A DNA stretch of 52,242 nucleotides from Alistipes sp. An66 (GTDB taxonomy: Bacteria > Bacteroidota > Bacteroidia > Bacteroidales > Rikenellaceae): positions 1-52,242 of the forward strand of contig NZ_NFHT01000020.1 in NCBI RefSeq assembly GCF_002161445.1. The letters are read 5' to 3'. The position numbers were made by a program, and so were the translations under genes. This document shows, piece by piece, positions 41,975-50,035 of this stretch. The notes under the pieces were generated by a model. It did not search any database and had not been told where the DNA came from. It saw nothing but the letters and a program-made list of their open reading frames with translations. Every line of letters starts with the position of its first letter. Position 1 is the stretch's first letter.

Positions 41975-44047
41975 ATGAAACAACTATTTTTTTATGCAGC
42001 ATTGTCAACTTTGTTGGCATTTGCATCCTGCTCGAAAGATGACATGAACGCATCTTCCGATCCGGCTGGACCGCAGGAAACTTCGACTGTGGAACTGCGC
42101 CTGTCTGCTGGCATGACGACCCGCACGTCCATGGAGGACACGGGCGAGGTCGTATGGCACGAGGACGATCATATTTCCGTGCTGACCGCCTCGGCGAACT
42201 ACGATTTCGCGGCAGAGAGCGTCGACGGCGGTAAGGCCTCGTTCACCGGTTTGGTGACTGAAACCGACGCTTCGTCCGATGTAGCGAAGTATGCGGTCTA
42301 TCCCTATACGAAAGGCCTTTCGCTGAACGGAAGCACCGTTTCCGGCATCGTTATCCCCGACGAACAGCATTTCTCCGAGATTTCGGGGACTTCGGTTTCA
42401 TTCGCTCAGAACACGAATCCTTCGATCGGCAGCGTATCCGCCGACAACCAGATCATGTTCTACAACCTCTGCGGTCTGGTGCGTGTGAAGATCAACACGC
42501 AGAGCAGCATCACGAAGATCACCCTGCGCGGCAAGCAGAACGAAGCGATCGCCGGAACCGGTGCTGCGGATGCCGCTTCGGAGGCCCCCGCATGGACGGC
42601 GGCAGCTGCCAAGCAATCGATTGTGCTGACGAAGGCCGATGCTTCGGCCTTTGCCGCCGACGGTGTGACCTTTACGTTCGTAGTGGCTCCCGTGACTTTC
42701 GAGAACGGGTTGGAGATCATTCTCGAAAACGATCAGAACGGAGCCTATACCTGGACGTCCGGCAAGAACATAACGATCAATCGCGCGAAATACAAGTCAT
42801 TCGAAATTACGGCCAAGGCGGGCGATTTCGAAGAAGTAGTCCCCATGCCGGAGAACGCATGGTCATACTATTACGGAGCCGATGGCAACTGCCTGCTCGT
42901 GAAGCCCGGCCAGACGAGCGGAACACTCGATGTACAGCCCTATGTCGTGCGCACCGATTGCAAAATAACTTCCGAGCGCTATCCTGCTCCGAAAGCCAAA
43001 GGCTGCAAAGTGCTGTGGACGGAAACGGGCTTGTCGCTCGACGCTGCTGTTTCGGATGATTACAAGACACTGACCGTTTCGAACATTACCGGTTACGGTA
43101 ACGCATCGGTCGCCATCTATGCCGATGCCGACTGCTCGGGAGACATCCTTTGGTCGTACCATATCTGGGTTCCCGAGGTGGATCCGACAGTCGGTTTATT
43201 AGAGTATACGGTCGATCATACCGGTGACGGATCGATTTCTGCACCGGCTGTTCGCAACTATCAGCTGATGCCGATGTATCTCGGCGCTACGAAAATCGCC
43301 AATAAGGAGTCTTCGGAAGAAGATCGTCTTGCCAGCATCGGATGCTACTATCAATGGGGCCGCAAAGATCCGCTCGGCCGTCCGTCGAACTTTATCAACG
43401 GACAGTTAAAATTCCGTAGTACGGAAGGAACGGATTGGCCGGAAACGATGCGTGCGGAGATTGTCGAGGGGGCAACCGGAGCGTTGGATCTCGTTTCGAT
43501 CGATTATACGATTAAGAATCCCGACCATTTTATCACGATTCCCGATAAGGAATGGCCTGAAAATGATCCTGATTTGTACCTGGCCTGGACGGGTATGCAG
43601 AATACGAATCTATGGGGCAATCCTACCGACAATTATACGTTCGTAACCGGAAAAAGCTGTTATGATCCGTGCCCGAAAGGTTATCGTGTCGCTGCGGCAG
43701 ATACATGGTGGAATGTTACGTCCCACCATTGGCTATCGGGAAATGCTGATGAAATCCTGAGCGATACGTCTCTGAGCGAAATCAAAGACTTAGGATTCAA
43801 CTATCTCTATGCCGGTAAGGAGAATACGGATAAGACTGATTTCTACGTAGTGACAGGATCTCGCGATCACCGCGGTGGCGGCAGTGTATGGAGCGAAATC
43901 GCAGTGTTCAGCTCCGGACTCAGCTGCGATGACAGTCAACCCGATTATGTTGCCGAAGGATTCTTTGTGGGATGGGTTGCGCATCCGCGTTTCCCCTATC
44001 CCATGTCGGACGGCAACTGTATTCGTTGCGTGAAATACGAAGAGTAA
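41975..44047 (+). CDS. fimbrillin-like surface lipoprotein
   Basis: A 690-residue lipoprotein (signal to LLAFASC, then SKDDM, an acidic surface-export-like start). The N-terminal part has the Bacteroidales fimbrillin form (VELRLSAGMTTRTSMEDTGE, VVWHEDDHISVLTA, KYAVYPYTKGL). From about residue 435 a second domain has CYYQWGRKDPLGRPSNFING, CYDPCPKGYRVAA and the closing GNCIRCVKYEE, as in C-terminal domains of many Bacteroidales surface proteins. Probably a surface or pilus-tip-like protein that could bind glycan. It lies 97 bp after the acidic peptide and within the enzyme cluster, unusual for a fimbrillin. Confidence 0.8.
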   Translation: MKQLFFYAALSTLLAFASCSKDDMNASSDPAGPQETSTVELRLSAGMTTRTSMEDTGEVVWHEDDHISVLTASANYDFAAESVDGGKASFTGLVTETDASSDVAKYAVYPYTKGLSLNGSTVSGIVIPDEQHFSEISGTSVSFAQNTNPSIGSVSADNQIMFYNLCGLVRVKINTQSSITKITLRGKQNEAIAGTGAADAASEAPAWTAAAAKQSIVLTKADASAFAADGVTFTFVVAPVTFENGLEIILENDQNGAYTWTSGKNITINRAKYKSFEITAKAGDFEEVVPMPENAWSYYYGADGNCLLVKPGQTSGTLDVQPYVVRTDCKITSERYPAPKAKGCKVLWTETGLSLDAAVSDDYKTLTVSNITGYGNASVAIYADADCSGDILWSYHIWVPEVDPTVGLLEYTVDHTGDGSISAPAVRNYQLMPMYLGATKIANKESSEEDRLASIGCYYQWGRKDPLGRPSNFINGQLKFRSTEGTDWPETMRAEIVEGATGALDLVSIDYTIKNPDHFITIPDKEWPENDPDLYLAWTGMQNTNLWGNPTDNYTFVTGKSCYDPCPKGYRVAAADTWWNVTSHHWLSGNADEILSDTSLSEIKDLGFNYLYAGKENTDKTDFYVVTGSRDHRGGGSVWSEIAVFSSGLSCDDSQPDYVAEGFFVGWVAHPRFPYPMSDGNCIRCVKYEE

Positions 44048-44130
44048 CAGGATATCTTGCGACGGCTATTTCCCGTTTCGGTATGATTTAGCGATCGATT
44101 GATCGGGAATAGTTGTTCGGTATAATTTCA

Positions 44131-44160
44131 ATCGGGAGAATATAGTCATATTCTCCCGAT
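44131..44160 (+). repeat. strong intercistronic hairpin
   Basis: ATCGGGAGAATAT and ATATTCTCCCGAT are perfect 13-bp arms around a 4-nt loop, between the fimbrillin-like gene and GH31. A smaller hairpin TTCAAAT/ATTTGAA follows. There is no T run, so it looks more like an mRNA-processing or stability element than a terminator. Confidence 0.6.
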
Positions 44161-44184
44161 AGTTCAAATTGCATTTGAAGAAAC

Positions 44185-46731
44185 ATGAAAAAATTTTTAC
44201 TTGCGTCTGTTTTATGCGTCGTCATGCACGCGGCGTTCGCACAGCAGCCGTCCAATGTGGCTTACGAGGATGCCCGGGTCCGTTTTACGGTGATCGCCGA
44301 CGGCGTTATCCGGATGGAATACGCCCCCGACGGGAAATTCGTCGACGCCAAATCGCTGCTCGCCGTCGAACGGGAGTATGCGCCCGTCGATTGCCGGGTG
44401 CGTACGGGCGGATGGATCGAGCTATCGACGTCGCGTATGACGCTGCGCTACAAGCGCGGCAGCGGTCCGTTCTCGGCTGCGAATTTGCAGATCCGCAGTG
44501 CCGCCGGTGCGGACGTCCCCTTCGTGTGGCGTCCCGGTCAGAAGCAAACGGGAAATCTGAAAGGTACGGCCCGCACCCTCGATGGCTTCGACGGCGACGA
44601 ACTCGCATTCGGATACGTAGCTCCGTACGGGTCCCGGCTGCAACTCGAAGACGGATTGCTCGCCACCGACGGCTGGACGCTGCTCGACGACTCGAAAAAC
44701 TACCTGTTCGACGGCGATCCGGAATGGGAGTGGGTCGAAGAACGACCCGAGAACGGAGGCCAGGATTGGTATTTCATGGCCTATGGACACGACTACAAAC
44801 AGGCATTGAAGGATTTCACGCTCTTCGCCGGCAAGATTCCGCTGCCGCCGCGTTATGCCTTCGGGTTTTGGTGGAGCCGCTGGTGGGCATATTCCGATCA
44901 TGAAATGCGGGCGATGCTGGCTAATTTCGAACGCTGCCGCATTCCGCTGGATGTGCTGGTCATCGATACGGATTGGCATCACACTCGTCCCGGGCAGGGC
45001 GGCTGGACCGGATGGACATGGAATGAGGAGCTTTTCCCGGATTATCGCAAATTCCTCGGCTACCTCGGTGGCAAAGGGCTCAAGGTGACGCTGAATCTCC
45101 ACCCCGCAGACGGCGTGAAACCGTTCGAAGCCGCTTATGAGGCCATGGCGCGCGATCTGAATATCGATCCGACCACCCGAAAGCCGATCGAGTGGATCAC
45201 CTCCGACAAACCGTTCATCCGTTCGCTGTTCCGCCGCATTTTGGACCCCTATCGGGAAGCCGGCGTCGATTTCTGGTGGCTCGATTGGCAGCAGGAGCAG
45301 TACGACAAGCGGCTTGCATCGCTCAGCAACACCTGGTGGCTCAACTACATCTTTTTTTCGCAGATGGAACATCGCGCGGCCGAACGTCCACTGCTCTATC
45401 ATCGCTGGGGCGGTTTGGGCAATCACCGCTACCAAATCGGATTCGCCGGCGACGCTTTGATTTCCTGGCGTTCGCTGGCCTATCAGCCCTATTTCAACGC
45501 TACGGCCTCGAACGTACTCTACGGATATTGGAGCCAGGATATCGGCGGCTTCCGCGGCGATCGGATCGATCCGGAGCTTTATGTCCGCTGGATGCAGTTC
45601 GGTGCTTTCAGCCCCATCATGCGTGTGCATTCGACCAAGAACGAGGATTTGAACAAGGAACCGTGGTGCTTCGATGCGCGGTACGCGAATCTTTTGCATC
45701 GAGCTATCGCCGACCGCTATGCGATGGCTCCCTACATCTATACCATGGCCCGCAAAGCGCATGACGAAGCCCTGCCGCTTTGCCGGCCGATGTATTACGA
45801 CTCTCCCGAAGCGGCCGAAGCCTATGACTGTCCGAATCAGTACATGTTCGGCGACGATCTGCTCGTATCGCCCGTCGTTACGCCTATGGTCCGCGAATTA
45901 TCGTCGGTGGATGTCTGGCTGCCCGAAGGACGGTGGTACGAATGGGCCACGGGAACGCTGCTGGAAGGCGGATGCCGCATGACGCGCCGGTTCACTCTCG
46001 AAGAGTATCCGGTTTATGTTCGGGCCGGAGCGATCGTGCCGATGCTCGCGGACGAGCCCGAGAATCTCAAATCGCAATATGAGGCGATCCGTATTGCCGT
46101 ATTCCCCGGAGGGGAGTCGGGTGCGTTCGACCTTTACGAGGACAACGGCGATGATGTACGTTATGAAGCGGATTATGCCGTAACGCCGCTACGCTACGAA
46201 CGTCGGGGCGACGTGCTGTCCGTTCGTATCGGAGCGCGCAAGGGACATTATGACGGCATGCTTGCAGAACGGCGTTTCGAATTGAAGGTGCTGGCATCGG
46301 CATGGCCCCGGAGCGTTACCGTGAACGGCCGGCCGGCCGAATATGAATACGAGGGCGGGGAGCTGGCCCTCGTAGTGAAGATTCCGGAAGCAGCTTGCGA
46401 TACGGATCAGGTCGTAGAGGTAATCTACGACGAAATCGCTCCTGAAGTGGCGGCAGATCTGACCGGAGGGCTGAAAGCGAAGATCCGGCGTCTTGCCGAC
46501 CGGATGATCGATCTGAAATTCCGCAAGGAGGCATTGATTACCTATTCCGGTGAATTGGCTCCGATGGGTTCCATGATCGAGGAGCTGACTTATCATCCCG
46601 AACGGCTCGAAGAGTCTGTGATCCGGTTCGACGAGGACTATCGTAGATTGATCGGTATTCTCGACCGACAATCCATGCGTGAGGAGAATCGTTTCTGGCT
46701 GTTGCAGGCCATCGACTGGAATGATCGGTAA
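44185..46731 (+). CDS. GH31 alpha-glycosidase
   Basis: An 848-residue exported GH31 (signal to AAFA). N-terminal beta-sandwich with GDELAFGYVAPYGSRLQLED, then a TIM barrel with RYAFGFWWSRWWAYSDHEM, VLVIDTDWHHT, and the nucleophile region DFWWLDWQQE (D367), followed by GYWSQDIGGFRG. C-terminal beta domains follow, with FDLYEDNGDD and a helical tail. GH31 acts on alpha-linked glucose, xylose or galactose from the non-reducing end. The W-rich WWSRWW motif marks a subgroup common in Bacteroidales PULs; the linkage specificity is not evident. Confidence 0.92.
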   Translation: MKKFLLASVLCVVMHAAFAQQPSNVAYEDARVRFTVIADGVIRMEYAPDGKFVDAKSLLAVEREYAPVDCRVRTGGWIELSTSRMTLRYKRGSGPFSAANLQIRSAAGADVPFVWRPGQKQTGNLKGTARTLDGFDGDELAFGYVAPYGSRLQLEDGLLATDGWTLLDDSKNYLFDGDPEWEWVEERPENGGQDWYFMAYGHDYKQALKDFTLFAGKIPLPPRYAFGFWWSRWWAYSDHEMRAMLANFERCRIPLDVLVIDTDWHHTRPGQGGWTGWTWNEELFPDYRKFLGYLGGKGLKVTLNLHPADGVKPFEAAYEAMARDLNIDPTTRKPIEWITSDKPFIRSLFRRILDPYREAGVDFWWLDWQQEQYDKRLASLSNTWWLNYIFFSQMEHRAAERPLLYHRWGGLGNHRYQIGFAGDALISWRSLAYQPYFNATASNVLYGYWSQDIGGFRGDRIDPELYVRWMQFGAFSPIMRVHSTKNEDLNKEPWCFDARYANLLHRAIADRYAMAPYIYTMARKAHDEALPLCRPMYYDSPEAAEAYDCPNQYMFGDDLLVSPVVTPMVRELSSVDVWLPEGRWYEWATGTLLEGGCRMTRRFTLEEYPVYVRAGAIVPMLADEPENLKSQYEAIRIAVFPGGESGAFDLYEDNGDDVRYEADYAVTPLRYERRGDVLSVRIGARKGHYDGMLAERRFELKVLASAWPRSVTVNGRPAEYEYEGGELALVVKIPEAACDTDQVVEVIYDEIAPEVAADLTGGLKAKIRRLADRMIDLKFRKEALITYSGELAPMGSMIEELTYHPERLEESVIRFDEDYRRLIGILDRQSMREENRFWLLQAIDWNDR

Positions 46732-46784
46732 ATACGTCGATTCTATGGAAATAGGTTTGTTCATTCTTTAACGACGTTTGCATC

Positions 46785-48386
46785 ATGATGAAGAATTTGG
46801 TCCTTATCCTCGCAGGGCTGTTGTCCTGTCCCGTTGTAAATGCCGACGAGCCTCGGTTCGCAGTGCTTCGTCCTGCGGATTTCGAGGTCTACGTCGATCG
46901 TTTCAATCGGGAGGACGAAGAAACTCAGCCCCAATACATACCGAACGATTCGGCCTGGGACTTTTTACGGAAAAATATTCCGTTTTTCGACTGTCCCGAT
47001 CGCGACGTGCTGACGACCTATTATTTCCGCTGGTGGACTTTCCGCAAGCATATTCGGCAGACTCCCTCCGGATTCGTTTTCACGGAGTTCCTGCCCGATG
47101 TCCCGTGGGCGGGGAAATACAATACGATTTCCTGCGCTGCCGCGCATCATATCTACGAAGGGCGCTGGCTGCGGGACCGCAGATTCGTGAATGACTATGC
47201 GCATTTCTGGTTCACGGACGGCAATCCCCGACTATATAGTTTCTGGGCTGCCGACGCTTTGCTGGAATACTACAAGGTAAGCAGGCAGGAGGCGGTGTTG
47301 AGGCTGCTGCCCGCGCTGGCAGAAAATTACCGGGCCTGGGAAAAAGGGTGGGTAAGAAACGGGTACCGTGTGGGGTTGAACCCCGATGGGCTGTTCTGCA
47401 ATGTCGACGACCGCGACGGTATGGAGATGCAAATCGGCGGCAGCGGCGAACGCCCTTCGATCAACAGCTATATGTATGGCGAGGCCGAAGCTATTGCAGG
47501 AATAGCAGACCTGAACGGAGATGCGGCTCTTGCCCGGGAATTTCGAACGAAGGCTGCGCAGATTCGGCAGTCGGTGCAGAAATCGCTCTGGGACGCCTCC
47601 GCCTCGTTTTTCAAAACCCGCTCGGAAAGGGATGGTAGCTTAGCCGACGTCCGCGAATTGCAGGGATATACGCCGTGGTATTTTCATCTGCCTGAGGAGG
47701 GCTGCGGATACGAGTCTGCCTGGCGATTCGTCCGGAGCACCGAGGGGTTTCGTGCGCCTTACGGACTGACAACGGCGGAACAGAGACACCCCCGGTTCGC
47801 GATATCGTACGAAGGACATGAATGCCAATGGAATGGGCCGGTATGGCCCTATGCCACCTCCATCACGCTGACGGCTTTGGCGAATGTGCTGAACGATTAC
47901 CGGCAGAACGAGATTTCGAAAACGGATTATTTCGAACTGTTTCTCCAATACACCCGTTCGCATCGCAGAGTGCGCGAAGACGGATGCATCGTACCTTGGA
48001 TTGATGAGAACCAAAATCCGTATACGGGCGATTGGATTTCACGGACACGGCTCGAAAATTGGGAAAACGGCACATGGTCCGCATCCAAAGGCGGCAGGGA
48101 GCGAGGCAAGGATTATAATCACTCCACCTATTGCGATCTGCTCATTGCGGGGTTGATCGGCATTCGGCCCCAAGCCTCTGACCGCGTCGTTATCAATCCG
48201 CTCCTTCCCGACGGGACATGGGAGTGGTTCTGTCTGGATGGTGTCGCGTATCAGGGGCATTCGCTTACCGTATTATACGATCGCACGGGTTCTCGCTACG
48301 GTCACGGACAGGGTTTCGTAGTTCTTGTAGACGGACAACTGAGGTCGCAGACTGCAACTGTTCAGCGAGTAGAGATTACACTTTAA
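46785..48386 (+). CDS. GH63/trehalase-like (MGH1-like) glycoside hydrolase
   Basis: A 533-residue exported protein (signal to PVVNA), start at the first of two adjacent Met. The (alpha/alpha)6 toroid is visible: WAGKYNTISCAAAHHIYEGR, PALAENYRAWEKGWVRNGYR, INSYMYGEAEAIAGIADLNG, and the clan signature EGHECQWNGPVWPYATSITL. Such signatures are shared by GH63, GH37 and mannosylglycerate-hydrolase-like enzymes that cut alpha-glucosidic bonds by inversion. D409-E412-type residue pairs cannot be assigned here. It is the last PUL enzyme, 50 nt before a terminator. Confidence 0.82.
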   Translation: MMKNLVLILAGLLSCPVVNADEPRFAVLRPADFEVYVDRFNREDEETQPQYIPNDSAWDFLRKNIPFFDCPDRDVLTTYYFRWWTFRKHIRQTPSGFVFTEFLPDVPWAGKYNTISCAAAHHIYEGRWLRDRRFVNDYAHFWFTDGNPRLYSFWAADALLEYYKVSRQEAVLRLLPALAENYRAWEKGWVRNGYRVGLNPDGLFCNVDDRDGMEMQIGGSGERPSINSYMYGEAEAIAGIADLNGDAALAREFRTKAAQIRQSVQKSLWDASASFFKTRSERDGSLADVRELQGYTPWYFHLPEEGCGYESAWRFVRSTEGFRAPYGLTTAEQRHPRFAISYEGHECQWNGPVWPYATSITLTALANVLNDYRQNEISKTDYFELFLQYTRSHRRVREDGCIVPWIDENQNPYTGDWISRTRLENWENGTWSASKGGRERGKDYNHSTYCDLLIAGLIGIRPQASDRVVINPLLPDGTWEWFCLDGVAYQGHSLTVLYDRTGSRYGHGQGFVVLVDGQLRSQTATVQRVEITL

Positions 48387-48435
48387 TCATCTTATACTAA
48401 AAGGTTCGTTCATTGCAGAGTCATATATTAGATGG

Positions 48436-48470
48436 GGGCTGTCTACGATTTGTTAGACAGCCCTATTTAT
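48436..48470 (+). terminator. PUL operon terminator
   Basis: GGGCTGTCTA (48436-48445) and TAGACAGCCC (48454-48463) are perfect 10-bp arms with an 8-nt loop, followed by a T-rich stretch, 50 bp after the last enzyme gene. Confidence 0.72.
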
Positions 48471-48497
48471 TTAGAAATTCATTTGTAAAATTTTTTG

Positions 48498-49100
48498 ATG
48501 CAAGCTTTGTTGCAAACTCGTTTTTTTCTGTCATTAATGACAACTGTTTCCACGACTGTACTTCCTTTCGATGATTTGTGCATTCTTTTCGATGAATTTA
48601 TTCGAATCGTTATTGAACGTTGTAACCAGGATGATCTCCAATCGACCTTACGCATGTTGAGTTATACACATGCCCGCTTGGAATTGATTCGAGGACAATT
48701 TGTAGAAAAGCGTTTGCCCCGATATATCACGGGCTTTATTTATCAGGCAGAACGATTTCTTGCCTTGGAACAGCAAATTATCGACTATAAGTTTCGTTAT
48801 CCAGAGCACTTTATTTCAAATGCGCTCCCGATTTCTTCTCCTTTGTTTTGGTCGGGACAATATCATGCGATCAACCTGTCAGAAATATTATGCGGATTTG
48901 ATCGGATGATTCCAAAGCCAGTTATTTTAGCAGATGGCAGGGACGCTCCGTTCAATTTGGTCGTCCGGGTCTTCGAGGATACATTACATGTCAAACTCGG
49001 TGATCCGACCGATGTTAAACGCCGTGTTCTGGAACGCAAGAAGGATCGCACGAAATTTACCGAGGCACTGCTTTATTCCTTGAATAAGGAAGATGAATGA
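48498..49100 (+). CDS. RteC-like regulatory protein 1
   Basis: Start taken at ATG 48498 (MQALLQTRFFLS), with a possible later start at 48537. About 200 residues, helical. The C-terminal part (SPLFWSGQYHAINLSEILCG ... LVVRVFEDTLHVKLGDPTDV ... RKKDRTKFTEALLYSL) follows the RteC pattern seen in CTnDOT, where RteC triggers element excision. It is similar to the next gene, so the two are paralogues. DNA is AT-rich, unlike the preceding PUL enzymes. It lies between the PUL terminator and mobC. An RteC-type control role is inferred. Confidence 0.65.
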   Translation: MQALLQTRFFLSLMTTVSTTVLPFDDLCILFDEFIRIVIERCNQDDLQSTLRMLSYTHARLELIRGQFVEKRLPRYITGFIYQAERFLALEQQIIDYKFRYPEHFISNALPISSPLFWSGQYHAINLSEILCGFDRMIPKPVILADGRDAPFNLVVRVFEDTLHVKLGDPTDVKRRVLERKKDRTKFTEALLYSLNKEDE

Positions 49101-49121
49101 TTTTTTTCGATTTTTTATATC

Positions 49122-49139
49122 CGTCCGGATATCCGGACG
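49122..49139. promoter_or_regulatory. 18-bp perfect palindrome, possible operator
   Basis: CGTCCGGAT and ATCCGGACG abut with no spacer, 21 bp after the first RteC-like gene and 57 bp before the second. Its centre CGGATATCCG recurs at 52198-52207. A DNA-binding site for an RteC-like or other dimeric regulator is possible. Confidence 0.45.
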
Positions 49140-49196
49140 TGCAATTCGGCATCGCAAAAATTCCCATTTTTACGAAGCAAACCATCTAAATTCTTT

Positions 49197-49817
49197 ATGA
49201 ACCAGATTATGGAAAACTCGGACAAAAATCAATTTATCGACATGCTTGACACACAGCTTAACCGTCGATTGTCGGATGCGGAGTTCACAGCCTTTCATAC
49301 GGCTTACGAAGAATTCATCGACATGCTTCATAGCCTTATTTCTCAATCCCGTAAATCGCCTCTCGACCTGCTGCACGAACTTGCCCGCCTACAATCCCGC
49401 CTGATGCGATTGCAAAAACGGATTATCGAGAAAGAGTTTCCGCAAGCATTGTTGCTCAAATCAGCGCTTCTGCTGACGAATTTCGAAATCCGTTTAGTCT
49501 TTACCCGGCTTCGTTATCCGTCCATTACCGACCCGGTATCGGTCGAATTCCCCAAATCGCCGCTGTTCCTCTCCGAGCAATTCACGCCTACGGATATCAT
49601 GGAACTGACAACGGCACTGCACCTCTCCGGAGCCATACGCCGCGTCGACGGCACACGAGTTGATCTGACGACACTTGTCGATGTGCTTTCCAGAACTTTC
49701 AATGTCCGGATCAATAATCCGGAACAGTGTCGCAATACACTCATCAACCGCAAATTGCGGCTGACGCATTTTCTCGACATCCTGCGCAACAATCTGATCG
49801 CATACAGCCAGCGATAG
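49197..49817 (+). CDS. RteC-like regulatory protein 2
   Basis: A 206-residue helical protein whose C-terminal domain matches the RteC pattern: SPLFLSEQFTPTDIMELTTA, LHLSGAIRRVDG, LVDVLSRTFNVRINNPEQC and RKLRLTHFLDILR. Aligns along its length with the preceding gene (SPLF-x-S-x-Q, DG-x-R, T/L-V/F-x-V, RK...T-x-F), so the pair arose by duplication, though the two differ widely in GC content and hence age. It may regulate mobC or excision. No xis or integrase gene is visible here. Confidence 0.68.
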   Translation: MNQIMENSDKNQFIDMLDTQLNRRLSDAEFTAFHTAYEEFIDMLHSLISQSRKSPLDLLHELARLQSRLMRLQKRIIEKEFPQALLLKSALLLTNFEIRLVFTRLRYPSITDPVSVEFPKSPLFLSEQFTPTDIMELTTALHLSGAIRRVDGTRVDLTTLVDVLSRTFNVRINNPEQCRNTLINRKLRLTHFLDILRNNLIAYSQR

Positions 49818-49842
49818 GCAGTCTATTCCCATTGTCATTACG

Positions 49843-49938
49843 GGACTGTCTAACAAGTCTGAATTTTACGATTTCACCCCTGTCAGAGCTTGTTCTGACG
49901 GGGGCGATTTTCATTTTCGGGAACTTGTTAGATAGCCT
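49843..49938. repeat. nested inverted repeats upstream of mobC (terminator or MITE-like)
   Basis: Outer arms GGACTGTCTAACAAGT (49843-49858) and ACTTGTTAGATAGCCT (49923-49938) match at 14 of 16 positions. Inside lies a stable hairpin (CCCCTGTCAGA at 49877-49887 with TCTGACGGGGG at 49894-49904). A run of six T follows the right arm. The arms share GACTGTCTA/TAGACAGCC-type sequence with the PUL terminator at 48436-48463. It may be a two-part terminator of the RteC-like gene or the ends of a small non-autonomous element. Confidence 0.5.
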
Positions 49939-49952
49939 CGTTTTTTATGCGG

Positions 49953-50003
49953 AGCGGACAGAGACGGACTGAAGCGGACATCGAAGCCGGAGCCGCAGCG
50001 GAT
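49953..50003. repeat. short AGCGGA repeats before mobC
   Basis: AGCGGACA occurs at 49953 and 49973, with related AGACGGAC (49962), AGCCGGAG (49985) and AGCGGATA (49996) between and after. Spacing is 9 to 12 bp, close to one helical turn. The block ends about 30 bp before the mobC start. It could be an iteron-like regulator site. Confidence 0.45.
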
Positions 50004-50035
50004 AGTTGTATTTTTACCCCTAAAATCCCTCTGCC

